Source of the DNA: Natronorubrum halophilum
Lineage (GTDB): Archaea > Halobacteriota > Halobacteria > Halobacteriales > Natrialbaceae
DNA length: 64,000 nt
NCBI RefSeq assembly: GCF_003670115.1
Contig: NZ_QQTY01000005.1
Location: 310,001 to 374,000 of the forward strand
Direction: 5' to 3'
Shown: in pieces, positions 52,396-61,480 of the stretch
How the letters are laid out: every line of letters starts with the position of its first letter
How positions within the stretch are numbered: position 1 is the first letter of the stretch
Notes under the pieces: generated by a model
Databases searched by the model: none
Told to the model about the DNA's origin: nothing
Seen by the model: the letters and a program-made list of their open reading frames with translations, nothing else
Position numbers and translations under genes: made by a program

Positions 52396-52719
52396 ATGCC
52401 GGCTATGACGCCCGCAGACAAATTCTTCCGAGCAGTGGGAAATGTTCAGCGCCGCCGGCTATTAGTCCGTATGTTATCACATAATCCGGAGGATGAGTCG
52501 AAGGTGTACACCGGAGATAGAGAGACGGACGAGGAGGAGTTGGCGAACCTTCTGATCGAGATGCAACACACGCATCTTCCGCTGCTGGAAGAGTACGGAT
52601 TCATCGACTGGGACAGGGAAAATCGCGAGGTAACGAAAGGACCGGAATTTGACGAGATCAGACCGCTCCTGGAGATGATGATCGAACACCAGGACGAACT
52701 CCCCGAAGGGTGGTTATAG
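52396..52719 (+). CDS. DUF7344-like small HTH protein
   Basis: 107 residues. MPAMTPADKFFRAVGNVQRR, RRLLVRMLSHNPEDE, ETDEEELANLLIEMQHTHLP and LLEEYGFIDWDRENREVTKG show a winged helix with the histidine-containing helix of the family. Possible autoregulator. Downstream is the histidine kinase gene on the opposite strand. Confidence 0.75.
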   Translation: MPAMTPADKFFRAVGNVQRRRLLVRMLSHNPEDESKVYTGDRETDEEELANLLIEMQHTHLPLLEEYGFIDWDRENREVTKGPEFDEIRPLLEMMIEHQDELPEGWL

Positions 52720-52783
52720 CTTGCCAGCACGGCGATACGTCGGTGTCCGTCCCATCCTGTCGAACGCGACCACCGGTCAGCCT

Positions 52784-53944
52784 TCACCGAGTGACATCAC
52801 CCGTCGCCGGGAGCGAAAACGAGAACGTCGACCCCTCGCCGGGTTCGGAGTCGACCCAGATCTCGCCACCGTGGCGCTCGACGATCCGCCGGCAGAGCGC
52901 GAGACCGATTCCCGATCCCGAATGATCCTCGGCGGTGTGGAGTCGCTGGAAGACGTCGAAGATACGATCCGAATCCTCGGGATCGATTCCGATCCCGTCG
53001 TCGCTGACCGATACCGTCCATCTGGGACCGGTTCGCTCGGCGGAGACGCGCACGCGCGGCGACTCGTCGTCGTTGTACTCGAGGGCGTTGCTCAGCAGGT
53101 TCTGGAATAGCTGGCGCAACTGCGCGTGGTCTCCCTCGACGTGGGGGAGTTCCTCGATGTCCACGTCGGCACCGCTGTCCGTGAGCTGAAGTTCGAGATC
53201 CTTTCGAACGTCCTCGATCACCGCGTTGAGATCGACCGGCTCGAACGGCTTTCCCTGCGTATCGACCCGGGAATACTCGAGCAGTCCGTCGATCATCTGG
53301 CGCATTCGCTCGGCTCCGTCGACGGCGAACTCGATGAATTCTTCGCCATCGTCGTCGAGTTCGTCAGCGTAGCGGCGTTCGATGAGAGTGAGATAGCTAG
53401 TAATCATCCGCAGCGGCTCCTCGAGGTCGTGAGACGCCGCGTACGCGAACTGCTCGAGGCGCTCGTTCGACGCCTCGAGTTGCTCTCGCGTTCGATCCAG
53501 CTCCCGGTTGCGCAGTTCGACTTCACGGGCGCCGGTCTTAGCCTGTGCATCGTAGATGCCTACGCCGAAGCCGGCGAGGCTCCCGAACGCCGTGAGAACG
53601 AGGGCGGCTCGAGACGGGTCGCTAACGCTTTCAGCGGGCTCGAGTTGGTAGAGGACGAGACTGCCGAGCATCAGTCCGAATCCGCCGAGACACCAGGCCG
53701 CGATGACGGGATAGAATTCGGGGCGGACGCCGAGGTCTGGCAACCGATAGCCGCCGTAGAGCAGTGTGATACCGGGGACGCCGATGAAGAGCGTCACGAT
53801 CAAGACGCTCGATAGGGGATCGCCCTCGGCGATTTGTGCGAGCGCCCAGCCGATCGCGAGCACGGTGTACGACACTCCGAGGGCCACGACGAGACGCCGT
53901 CCACCGACCGCGGTCACGATGCGTTCCCAGTGGGCCATTAGCAT
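52784..53944 (-). CDS. Membrane sensor histidine kinase
   Basis: 386 residues. Four hydrophobic spans in the first 125 residues (LVVALGVSYTVLAIGWALAQ, VLIVTLFIGVPGITLLYGGY, VIAAWCLGGFGLMLGSLVLY, LVLTAFGSLAGFGVGIYD), a coiled coil (REVELRNRELDRTREQLEAS), then HisKA with FAYAASHDLEEPLRMITSYL and HATPase_c (NLLSNALEYNDDE, DDGIGIDPEDSDRIFDVFQR, GSGIGLALCRRIVERHGGEI). Its catalytic core is near-identical to those of the kinases at 21902 and 24782, but the sensory part is a membrane domain. ATG at 53944 (or 53938). Confidence 0.9.
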   Translation of the reverse strand: MLMAHWERIVTAVGGRRLVVALGVSYTVLAIGWALAQIAEGDPLSSVLIVTLFIGVPGITLLYGGYRLPDLGVRPEFYPVIAAWCLGGFGLMLGSLVLYQLEPAESVSDPSRAALVLTAFGSLAGFGVGIYDAQAKTGAREVELRNRELDRTREQLEASNERLEQFAYAASHDLEEPLRMITSYLTLIERRYADELDDDGEEFIEFAVDGAERMRQMIDGLLEYSRVDTQGKPFEPVDLNAVIEDVRKDLELQLTDSGADVDIEELPHVEGDHAQLRQLFQNLLSNALEYNDDESPRVRVSAERTGPRWTVSVSDDGIGIDPEDSDRIFDVFQRLHTAEDHSGSGIGLALCRRIVERHGGEIWVDSEPGEGSTFSFSLPATGDVTR

Positions 53945-54133
53945 TACTCGGCGAACCGTCGTTGTTAGTTTTGTGCCGCATAGCAGTGACAAACGCCTTC
54001 GATTCGTGTCCCCACGGATCCGGGATCGGTGCCAATCCGCTGTACTCACGGCGACCGTTACATCAGCAGATCCCGTCGATCAGCGGCCGTTGCAAGCACA
54101 GCCACTACCCGCGAACGCACGCTAGTCCGCCCT

Positions 54134-54529
54134 ATGGTTGACGACGACCTCGAACTCGAGCGTGACATCGGCGAAGCGACGATCGTGTACGAAGAACCCG
54201 ACGAGGAAACCGTCCAGAAGACGGTGCCGAACGAGCACATCGCCTACTTTCAGGACCACTGGATAATCAAAACCGGCGAGGACGAAGAGGGACGCGACAT
54301 CGTCCGCCGGGTTCCGGCCCAGCGCGTTCACTACGTCGAACGCACCGTCGACGAGTTCGCGGAGGAAGTCGAGACGCTCGTCGATCAGGTGCAGTCGTTC
54401 GCCAGCGACCTCCGAACGAAGATTCCGGTCGGTGGCGGCGGTGGCAGCAACGGCGGTGAGCGCCCCGAACCGCACCGCATCGACGTCGAAAGCGGGGAGC
54501 CGGACGAGAGCGGCGATCGACCCGAGTGA
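54134..54529 (+). CDS. Conserved acidic haloarchaeal protein
   Basis: 131 residues. LERDIGEATIVYEEPDEETV, FQDHWIIKTGEDEEGRDIVR, RVPAQRVHYVERTVDEFAEE, then a Gly-rich and acidic tail. Soluble. It reads like a conserved haloarchaeal family of unknown function. Start ATG at 54134. Confidence 0.7.
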   Translation: MVDDDLELERDIGEATIVYEEPDEETVQKTVPNEHIAYFQDHWIIKTGEDEEGRDIVRRVPAQRVHYVERTVDEFAEEVETLVDQVQSFASDLRTKIPVGGGGGSNGGERPEPHRIDVESGEPDESGDRPE

Positions 54530-54586
54530 GACCGCCGCTCGCCGCGAGCGCTCCGTGACGAGCGACGATTTTTCCGACCGATCCGT

Positions 54587-54970
54587 TCAGTGTTCGACGA
54601 ACTCGACCAGAATGCCGCCGGTGTCCTTCGGGTGCAAGAATGCGACCGAATGCCCCCACGCGCCGGGCCGTGGCTCCTCGTCGATCAACCGAACGTCGTG
54701 ATCGCGCGCTCGCTCGAGCGCCCCCGCAATGTCGTCCGTCGCGAGCGCGAGGTGGTGGATTCCCGCCCCGTTGGCTTCGAGATAACCGGCGATGGTTCCG
54801 TCCTCGAGCGGCTCGAGGAGTTCGAAGTAGCCGTTTCCACAGTCGATGAAAACGACGCGCATGCCGTCGAACGTCTCCTCGTGAGCGACCTCGAGGTCGA
54901 AGAGGTCGGCGTACAGTTCCGCGAGTTCCCGTGCGTCTTCGGTCGCGATTCCGGCGTGATCGAAGTGCAT
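54587..54970 (-). CDS. mce: Methylmalonyl-CoA epimerase
   Basis: 127 residues, glyoxalase/VOC fold. MHFDHAGIATEDARELAELY, FEL LEPLEDGTIAGYLEANG, GIHHLALATDDIAGALERAR and GGILVEFVEH carry the metal ligands (His, His, Glu) and the conserved HHLAL. Converts (S)- to (R)-methylmalonyl-CoA in propionate and odd-chain catabolism. No mutase genes are adjacent in the window. ATG at 54970; the longer start adds eight residues. Confidence 0.9.
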   Translation of the reverse strand: MHFDHAGIATEDARELAELYADLFDLEVAHEETFDGMRVVFIDCGNGYFELLEPLEDGTIAGYLEANGAGIHHLALATDDIAGALERARDHDVRLIDEEPRPGAWGHSVAFLHPKDTGGILVEFVEH

Positions 54971-55110
54971 GATCGACCGTTCGGGATCGAACACAAATAT
55001 CGATGTGGTTCTCGTCGCACCAACCGGCCGTCAGCGCCGTTTTCTTCGCTTCCAGCACCGCACAATTCGGATCGCCGATGATTTCCGTTCACGTCAGCGT
55101 CTCTTTTCGA

Positions 55111-55308
55111 TCAGCACGTGTTACCGGATCGTGAATTCGAAGGCGAGTCTGTAGATTCCGAATACGGAACCCGTTCCCGAGAGAGACCGTCGACGGTCTC
55201 GGAATCGCTCGCGACAACACCGGCCTCGAGCGCCGAAATACCGTCATTTTCCACTGTCACGATAGCCGATACCAGATCGGGGCTCGCGGCTGATCGTTCA
55301 TTCGCCAT
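55111..55308 (-). CDS. Possible small acidic protein
   Basis: 65 residues, MANERSAASPDLVSAIVTVE and NDGISALEAGVVASDSETVD, Ser-rich end with a single C-terminal Cys. No recognised family and no clear TATA box. Composition fits haloarchaeal coding but it may be spurious. Confidence 0.3.
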   Translation of the reverse strand: MANERSAASPDLVSAIVTVENDGISALEAGVVASDSETVDGLSRERVPYSESTDSPSNSRSGNTC

Positions 55309-55435
55309 CGGAATCGAGTAGTCGGGGGGTATTCGGTGCTTCCGGGCGCTTCGACGCTGGTTTCCTCGAGGTAACCACGTCGTATAACTCTCAGATCGCT
55401 ATCACTACTGGACTACGTCGGTGCTCTGGACTGGT

Positions 55436-56908
55436 ATGAGTGCCGCACACCGCCGCCGCCGCCGTACCGCCACGACCGACGACCCTCTCCGTTCGGGTTT
55501 GGGGGAGACCGACGCCGATGAACTGGTGTCCTCGCCCGATTCACAGCGCCCCGCGGTCGGTATCGTTGCCCGGGGTGAAGAGTCCGACTCGATTTACCGG
55601 ACGATCCTTCGAGCGACCGACCGAGGTTTCGCGGTCTACCTCACTGGGGTCGACCCCGATTCCGAGATCGATCACCTCGCCGGCCGACTCGACGCTACGG
55701 TCGTCGAACCGCGAACCCCGGCCGCAAACGGGATCGAACTCGAAGCGACTCTCTTCGCGGCGGGACAAACCGGCGGCCACTCCGGGATCGTCTTCCAACT
55801 GGAAGGGTGTCCGCGAATCGACTACGAGCGGACCCTGGCGGCGTTCGACGGGGATCGATTCCAGGTCTACGCGATCCCGGAATCGGGATCGGGACCCGGA
55901 CGCCGGCCCCACGTTGTCGCGGCGATTCCCGCGTACAACGCGGGCGAAACGATCGGTGACGTGGTCAGGGAAGCGGCCGGATACGCGGATACGGTTCTCG
56001 TCGTCGACGACGGGAGCGGCGACGCGACGGCCGAACGCGCCGAACGCGCCGGGGCGCTCGTCGTTCGTCACGACCGCAACCGCGGCTACGGCGGCGCGCT
56101 CGAGACCATCTTCGAGGTGGGACGAACGCTCGACGCGGACCACCTCGTGACGCTCGACGCCGACGGACAGCACGATCCCGCGTCCATCGCGAAACTCGTC
56201 GCGGCGCAGGAATCGAGCGGCGCCGAGATCGTCATCGGAAGCCGATTCGCGCCCGAATCGAACACGCGGATGCCGTTCGTTCGGTCGTTCGGCCTCGGCG
56301 CCATCAACCTTCTCACGAACGCGAGCCTGGGACGGTTCCTGCCGCACACGTGGGTTCGGGATACCCAGAGCGGCCTGCGGTCGTACACCCGAATCGCCGT
56401 CGAGTCCCTCGCGACGACCGCCGATCTCGGGAGCGGAATGGGCGCAAGTACGGACATCGTCTACCACGCCCACCGTGAAGGGTTCGGCTTCGAGGAGGTC
56501 GGAACCACGATCAGCTACGACGTCGAGCACGGTAGCTCTCAGGGAACGCTCTCCCACGGGACCGATCTCGTGCGAAACATCCTGGGATTCCTCGAGCGAA
56601 CGCACCCCCTGCTCGTCCTCGGACTTCCGGGACTGCTCCTCACCGTCCTCGGCACGTCGTCCGCCATCTGGTCGATCGAACAGTTACTCGCCGCTCAGGT
56701 GTCGGTGATCTCGATGGTCGCGACCGCCGCGTTCACGTTCTCCGGGATGACGATGGTCCTGCTCGCGTTGTTCCTCCACACGATAAATACGCACCCGTAC
56801 TTCCGAACGACTCCGGACCGGGGCCGTTCGAAACGCGTCCAGGGTCGCGAGCGACGTGCTGAGACTGCGCCCGGCGGTGCGGTAGTCGTGACCGACGAGC
56901 GCCCGTGA
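55436..56908 (+). CDS. Membrane GT2 glycosyltransferase (DPM-like)
   Basis: 490 residues. After an unusual 160-residue N-terminal region (RPAVGIVARGEESDSIYRTI, VVEPRTPAANGIELEATLFA), the GT2 domain begins HVVAAIPAYNAGETIGDVVR, VDDGSGDATAERAERAGALV, RHDRNRGYGGALETIFEVGR and DADGQHDPASIAKLVAAQES (DXD-type), with GLRSYTRIAVESLATTADL. Two membrane helices end the protein (LLVLGLPGLLLTVLGTSSAI, TAAFTFSGMTMVLLALFLHT). Likely transfers a sugar to a lipid or lipid-linked glycan. ATG at 55436 preferred to GTG at 55421. Confidence 0.88.
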   Translation: MSAAHRRRRRTATTDDPLRSGLGETDADELVSSPDSQRPAVGIVARGEESDSIYRTILRATDRGFAVYLTGVDPDSEIDHLAGRLDATVVEPRTPAANGIELEATLFAAGQTGGHSGIVFQLEGCPRIDYERTLAAFDGDRFQVYAIPESGSGPGRRPHVVAAIPAYNAGETIGDVVREAAGYADTVLVVDDGSGDATAERAERAGALVVRHDRNRGYGGALETIFEVGRTLDADHLVTLDADGQHDPASIAKLVAAQESSGAEIVIGSRFAPESNTRMPFVRSFGLGAINLLTNASLGRFLPHTWVRDTQSGLRSYTRIAVESLATTADLGSGMGASTDIVYHAHREGFGFEEVGTTISYDVEHGSSQGTLSHGTDLVRNILGFLERTHPLLVLGLPGLLLTVLGTSSAIWSIEQLLAAQVSVISMVATAAFTFSGMTMVLLALFLHTINTHPYFRTTPDRGRSKRVQGRERRAETAPGGAVVVTDERP

Positions 56909-56933
56909 AAGCGATCGTCGCGACGGGGACAGT

Positions 56934-57890
56934 TCAACGGTATCCGTTCTGAAGGTCGAATATCGTCTTCGCGAGGAAGGCGCTGAAATCGGTGAACTCC
57001 CACCGGAGCTGTTTCGGCTCGCCGGCACCGTTTATCCGCGGCAGGAGACACGGATCCGACTCCGGACCCACTCGAATTTCGTTCAATCCCGCCACCGCGA
57101 ACCGGTGCGTGTCACGAACGAGGTCCACGGCCGCTGGCGAGTACTCGCCCTCGGGATAACAGAATCGCGTTACGTCGACTCCCAATAACTCCTCGAGTTC
57201 GATCTTCGACTCTACGATTTCGTCTGCCAACTCGTCGGCGGGTACCCTATCGAGCTTTCGATGGGACTTCGAGTGGTTCCCGACCGTGACGTACTCGTCG
57301 TCGACGAGTTCGACGAGCTGGTCGTCGGACATGTACTCGTAGTCGAACCACTCGTCCTGCCGGAACTCCTCGTTTCCGATGCTATCGGTGGTGACGAAGA
57401 CCGTCGCCGGAACCTCGAACTCGTGGAGGATCGGTCGAACGGTTTCGAAGAAATCGATGGTTCCGTCGTCGAACGTCAGCGCGACGCTGGTTTCGATCGT
57501 CTCCTCCATCACGTCCGGGAGGTCGACGACGGCGTACTTCCGGGTGAGCTGTTCGATCTGTCCCCGGAACCGACCCGGAGAGATGTCGTCGTAAGACCCG
57601 CCCCCGACGGAGTGGTACATCAGAATTCGATTCCCGGAGTCCGGAACCGGCACCAGCGACGAGACGTTCGCGTAGTAATCGAGGCGGGCCAGTCGTATCC
57701 ACACGCTCTTCAGAATCCTGTGGCTCACCGTCGGATTACCCGGTACATCGCGGACGCGCAGACGAATGTTTCGTAGCATTTCGGTTCGCTCGCTCTCGAC
57801 GGTGCGGTATCCGGGAACCGCACGCTCGAGACGATCGGGCGTGTACGTACGAACGTCGCCACGATCTAAATACCGAGCGCATCGTTCCAC
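56934..57890 (-). CDS. Polysaccharide deacetylase (NodB fold)
   Basis: 318 residues. The NodB domain has VALTFDDGTIDFFETVRPIL (the catalytic Asp pair), VTVGNHSKSHRKLDRVPADE (HxxxH metal ligands) and VTRFCYPEGEYSPAAVDLVR, with RILMYHSVGGGSYDDIS before. A 90-residue N-terminal extension lacks a signal sequence. By family it removes N- or O-acetyl groups from a glycan or glycolipid. ATG at 57890; ATG at 57779 is a shorter possible start. Facing the GT2 gene convergently. Confidence 0.88.
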   Translation of the reverse strand: MERCARYLDRGDVRTYTPDRLERAVPGYRTVESERTEMLRNIRLRVRDVPGNPTVSHRILKSVWIRLARLDYYANVSSLVPVPDSGNRILMYHSVGGGSYDDISPGRFRGQIEQLTRKYAVVDLPDVMEETIETSVALTFDDGTIDFFETVRPILHEFEVPATVFVTTDSIGNEEFRQDEWFDYEYMSDDQLVELVDDEYVTVGNHSKSHRKLDRVPADELADEIVESKIELEELLGVDVTRFCYPEGEYSPAAVDLVRDTHRFAVAGLNEIRVGPESDPCLLPRINGAGEPKQLRWEFTDFSAFLAKTIFDLQNGYR

Positions 57891-57918
57891 CCGTCGCGAT
57901 AAGCGAGGACTAACGCGG

Positions 57919-58060
57919 TAACGATACCGCCACGGTGAACTACCCCGCCCTACTCGCCTGCTTCGCAGGCTCCTTGAGGGTGGGGCTTCCTGTTTCGACG
58001 ACGTAACTTGCAGATACCATAAAGGAATCCACAGTGGTCGCAGTCTCCACAGGCGTGTCT
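57919..58060 (-). ncRNA. Predicted omega-RNA and guide at the TnpB element right end
   Basis: By family knowledge the 3' end of the tnpB transcript and the element right end form the omega-RNA. Here the tnpB 3' end carries a perfect hairpin GCCTGC-TTC-GCAGGC (57957-57971), and the element ends GTAGTTCAC at 57935. The first 16 nt beyond (minus strand CGTGGCGGTATCGTTA, 57934-57919) would be the guide. Extent of the scaffold is approximate. Confidence 0.4.
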
Positions 58061-59217
58061 TCGGAGTGAACCACTCCTAGTTTCGTCAGGCCATGCGAGA
58101 GGACGTTCAACGCTGCGTTCCAGTCTCGGTCAAGTTCGAATCCGCACGCTGGACACGAGTGCTCTCGAACCCATATCGGTTTCCGAGTCTCAACGCCACA
58201 CGCCGCGCACTCCTTGGTAGTCCCCCGTGGCTCGACTTCCACGACGTGACATCCGTTCTTTTTGCCGTGGTGTTCGAGGATAGTGATACAGTCGCGCCAG
58301 CCGACTTCGGCCTTGTTCCGCGCGTTCTGTGGGGATTCAAGCATCCCCTTGACATTGAGGTCTTCGACGAACACGGCGTCGTATTCGGTGGTGTAGAAGT
58401 GCGCGAGCTTGTGCTTGAAGTCCCGCTTTTTGTTCGACATCTGAGCGTGGACTTCTGCGACGCGGCGGCGTTGCTCCTCCCAATTGTTTGATTCGTACTC
58501 TTTCCGTGAGAGTGAACGTTGCTCTCGTTCGAGTCGCTCGCGGTCGGCAGATAAGTCAAGCCGCCCGACTGAGCGACCGTCCGAGTCGTGAACGAAGTTG
58601 AACACACCGAGGTCAAGACCCACGGTGTCATCAGGATTGATATCTTCGATGGCGGGTTTCTCGGGTTCGTCCGCCTTGATGCAGAACGAGACATGCCACG
58701 CTCCCGTGGGTTCTTTCTTGAGCGTGACCTCTTTGATAAGTTCGTGGTCGGGGAGGTCACGGTGGAGTCGAATCGGAATTTCACGGGTTTCGCCTTTGAG
58801 TTTCTTGAGTCTCAGGAGCCCGCGTCCGTTCGAGCCACTCTTCTTGTCGAGTTCGAAGCCCGATTGCCGGTACGTGAAACTCCTGTACTCTCGCGGCTTT
58901 TTCCAGTTCAATGACCCTACATCGTAGCCTTTGGCTTTGAGTTTCCCGAGGTTCTGGATACTATCGCGGATGCGTTCGACGGCTTTCTGTAAGACGGTGG
59001 AGTAAACCTGCTTGAGGTCTGACCACCAGTCTTTTATCGCGGGGAGCGTGTCCCGTACACTCCAGACGCGTTGGCGGAGCGTTCCGGCGTCCGCTGGGAT
59101 TTGGTTGAATTCGCGGAGTGCGTGGTTATACACTTGCCGTACAGTATCCCGCGTCCAGTCCAGTACCTCGCGTTGCTCGGCATCTGGGAAAAGTCGATAC
59201 CGCGGGCTGTACATCAT
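57940..59217 (-). CDS. tnpB: RNA-guided nuclease TnpB (IS605 OrfB)
   Basis: 425 residues, close to full length for haloarchaeal TnpB. The RuvC triad is visible: GLDLGVFNFVHDSDG (Asp about 205), YDAVFVEDLNVKGML (Glu), and DRDWNAALNVLSHGLTKL (Asp), with the zinc ribbon ECAACG...CPACGF between the last two. An N-terminal wedge domain (YSPRYRLFPDAEQREVLDWT) and helical region are intact, so the enzyme is likely active. It uses an omega-RNA to cut DNA at a TAM-flanked target and thereby maintains the element. Confidence 0.93.
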   Translation of the reverse strand: MMYSPRYRLFPDAEQREVLDWTRDTVRQVYNHALREFNQIPADAGTLRQRVWSVRDTLPAIKDWWSDLKQVYSTVLQKAVERIRDSIQNLGKLKAKGYDVGSLNWKKPREYRSFTYRQSGFELDKKSGSNGRGLLRLKKLKGETREIPIRLHRDLPDHELIKEVTLKKEPTGAWHVSFCIKADEPEKPAIEDINPDDTVGLDLGVFNFVHDSDGRSVGRLDLSADRERLEREQRSLSRKEYESNNWEEQRRRVAEVHAQMSNKKRDFKHKLAHFYTTEYDAVFVEDLNVKGMLESPQNARNKAEVGWRDCITILEHHGKKNGCHVVEVEPRGTTKECAACGVETRKPIWVREHSCPACGFELDRDWNAALNVLSHGLTKLGVVHSEDTPVETATTVDSFMVSASYVVETGSPTLKEPAKQASRAG

Positions 59218-59285
59218 ACGGCTTCACTCTGTGTTCGAAGCGTTCGGTTGTGAAAATTATGATTTTAAGTGTTTGTGACTCGTGC

Positions 59286-59350
59286 GGGTGCCGTATCCCC
59301 GTCCTCCTCGCTCGCGTTGCTCGCTCGGTAAGGACCGGGGCTTGGCACCC
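59286..59350. repeat. Left-end hairpin of the TnpB element
   Basis: GGGTGCC/GGCACCC and CCCCG/CGGGG pair with a small bulge, with a loop rich in repeated GCTCGC/GCGAGC. Typical of subterminal imperfect palindromes recognised by IS200/605 transposases. Confidence 0.6.
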
Positions 59351-59433
59351 TCACCGCCACTGCTAAATCGAGCGGAGGCGTACTCGTCCCGTCGAGGTCG
59401 GTTCGTCGATCACCGGCCGCCACCAGCTACAAC

Positions 59434-60258
59434 ATGAAACCCGCGTTTTCGGTACTGATGCCGGTGTACCACGGCGACGATCCGTCGCAACTAGACGTTG
59501 CCGTTCGAAGCGTCATCGACCAGTCGGTCCGCCCGGACGAGATCGTGATCGTCGAGGACGGGCCGCTCACTCGAGAGTTGAGCGCGGTTCTCGATTCGTA
59601 CGAGCGGGAGTGCGAGGGCCGTCTCTCGCGGTATCGGTTGCGCGAGAACGTCGGCATCGGGAACGCGCTCCGGGCCGGCGTGACGCGGTGTGAACACGAA
59701 CTCGTCGCCAGAATGGACGCCGACGATATCAGCGTCCCCGATCGGTTCGAACGCCAACTGGCCGTCTTCGAACGACGTCCGGACGTGGACGTCGTCGGCG
59801 GATACATCGCCGAGTTCGACGACGATCCGAACGACCGCTACGCGCGTCGAATCGTCCCCACGAATCACGCATCGATCGCCGCTCGAGCCCGGTTTCGGAA
59901 CCCGATGAATCACATCACCGTGATGGCCCGCCGCCGGGCGATCCTCGACGCCGGCAACTATCGGGATTTCCTCGGCATGGAGGATTACGACCTGTGGGTT
60001 CGGATGCTGTCGAACGGCTCGACGTTCGCCAACGTGCCGTCCGTGCTCGCGGCGGCGCGGATCGATCGACGCTACAGTCAACGCGGCGGGATCGACGTCG
60101 CGAGGGCGGAAGCCCGACTCCAGCGCAGTTTCTACCGATCCGGATTCATCGACGCGCCGATCTTTCTGTACAACCTGCTCACGCGAGTCACCCTTCGACT
60201 GCTTCCCGGACGAATCCGCGGCCGACTGATCGCGCGCTACACGAGGACGCCTCCGTAA
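59434..60258 (+). CDS. GT2 glycosyltransferase
   Basis: 274 residues. PAFSVLMPVYHGDDPSQLDV, VIDQSVRPDEIVIVEDGPLT, RMDADDISVPDRFERQLAVF (DxD) and FLGMEDYDLWVRMLSNGSTF (the ED/acceptor base motif) make a complete GT-A domain; a short hydrophobic C-terminal tail (FLYNLLTRVTLRLLPGRI) may bind the membrane. Probably adds a sugar to a lipid-linked or surface oligosaccharide. First gene after the TnpB insertion. Confidence 0.9.
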   Translation: MKPAFSVLMPVYHGDDPSQLDVAVRSVIDQSVRPDEIVIVEDGPLTRELSAVLDSYERECEGRLSRYRLRENVGIGNALRAGVTRCEHELVARMDADDISVPDRFERQLAVFERRPDVDVVGGYIAEFDDDPNDRYARRIVPTNHASIAARARFRNPMNHITVMARRRAILDAGNYRDFLGMEDYDLWVRMLSNGSTFANVPSVLAAARIDRRYSQRGGIDVARAEARLQRSFYRSGFIDAPIFLYNLLTRVTLRLLPGRIRGRLIARYTRTPP

Positions 60259-60631
60259 CGCGTCGGTCGGCCGCTCGATGGAGCGAGTTCGGTGTTCCTC
60301 GGCGGTCACCCCGAAGCGACCGGGAACATCACGCTCCCGTCGATGATACCGCGTATCGATCTTCGGCGTCGAGAGCGTCGTCCGGGACTCGGTACCGTAT
60401 TCGCTGTAACTCCGTGCTACAGGTGGGAACCGTTCGATAATCGTCTCTTACCGAATCACTTCCTCCCATACGTTTTTGTGTCGAACGATGGTAACTGCGT
60501 TAGCGGGTGAAGATGACAATTAAATTATACTCGTCCCGTTCCGAGCGTCACGAGTCGGCTTCGAACGCACCTCGACGCGACGTGTGGTCCGCACGAACGC
60601 CGATCCGCGTCCACCGACGTCGGACGCTGCT
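60259..60631. other. Intergenic between glycosyltransferases
   Basis: 373 bp, no gene seen. AT-rich ACAATTAAATTATACTCG at 60516-60533 is a plausible promoter; the next gene starts about 100 bp further on. Confidence 0.4.
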
Positions 60632-61480
60632 ATGAGAGCCGTGACGACCGACGAACGAACGGACCAGCGGGAACCCCTGCCGATCTCCGTCTGTGTTACG
60701 ACGAAGAATAACGCCGATATCATCAGACGATGTCTCGAGAGCGTCCACGACTGGACGGACGAGATCGTCGTCGTGGACACCGACAGTCAGGACGGGACGA
60801 TCGAAATCTGCGAGGAGTACGGTGCGAACGTCTACCAGCACGAGTTCAAGGGGTTCGGGGACATCAAAACGAAGTCGATAGAACACGCGACGAACGACTG
60901 GGTGCTCATCTTGGACTCGGACGAGGAGGTGCCCCCGTCCCTCCGGAGGGAGATCTTCAACGTGTTCGGATCGCCCGGGATCGTCGGCTTCTACATCCGT
61001 AAGCGCGAGCACATTCTGGGCGCGTGGTCCCATCAGTATCACGTCAAACAGCCGGTGTTGGCGCGAAAGGAGGTGCTGTACTACCAGCAGGAACACCTGT
61101 GGGAACGGCCGGCGATCAGGGACGAGTACGCCGGGCGGACCAGGGATCTCAAACACGCGCTCAACAACTACGCGGTCAGGCGAGTCTCCGAACGGGAGGC
61201 CAAGATGATGCAGTACAGCGCCTTGGAGGCCTTCCAGGTCGTCGAACTGAACAAACGCGACAGCGCCACCGTTCTTCTGGCGAAAGGAATCGCCGCGGCG
61301 CTCTATCGACTCGTCGTCGGTCGGGCCGCACTGGACGGCTACCGCGGGTTCTACATGGCGTTCACGGATGTCTACCACTACGTGTCGACGTACGCGAAAA
61401 TTCAGGACATCGAGCGACTCCGGAACCGCCGACCGGAAGACTGGACGGAGATCTGGCTCGAGGAAGAGTGTGGACGATGA
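60632..61480 (+). CDS. GT2 glycosyltransferase (WaaE/KdtX-like)
   Basis: 282 residues. LPISVCVTTKNNADIIRRCL, WTDEIVVVDTDSQDGTIEIC, FGDIKTKSIEHATNDWVLIL, DSDEEVPPSLRREIFN, then GAWSHQYHVKQPVLARKE and a basic C-terminal region with YRLVVGRAALDGYRGFYMAF. The arrangement (TKN-N, VDTxSxDGT, LDADE-like motif) matches the WaaE-like GT2 group acting on lipid-linked sugars. ATG at 60632. Confidence 0.88.
   Translation: MRAVTTDERTDQREPLPISVCVTTKNNADIIRRCLESVHDWTDEIVVVDTDSQDGTIEICEEYGANVYQHEFKGFGDIKTKSIEHATNDWVLILDSDEEVPPSLRREIFNVFGSPGIVGFYIRKREHILGAWSHQYHVKQPVLARKEVLYYQQEHLWERPAIRDEYAGRTRDLKHALNNYAVRRVSEREAKMMQYSALEAFQVVELNKRDSATVLLAKGIAAALYRLVVGRAALDGYRGFYMAFTDVYHYVSTYAKIQDIERLRNRRPEDWTEIWLEEECGR

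Larger units (their letters stand above)
57935..59350 (-). mobile_element. IS200/IS605-family element with TnpB only (IS1341 type)
   Basis: Contains tnpB (57940-59217) and no tnpA. The right end is at 57935, inside the tnpB stop region. The left end is a long imperfect hairpin: GGGTGCC (59286-59292) pairs with GGCACCC (59344-59350), and CCCCG (59297-59301) with CGGGG (59336-59340), with a further GTCC/GGAC. It lies between a deacetylase and a glycosyltransferase gene. Without TnpA it needs a transposase in trans. Confidence 0.75.
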
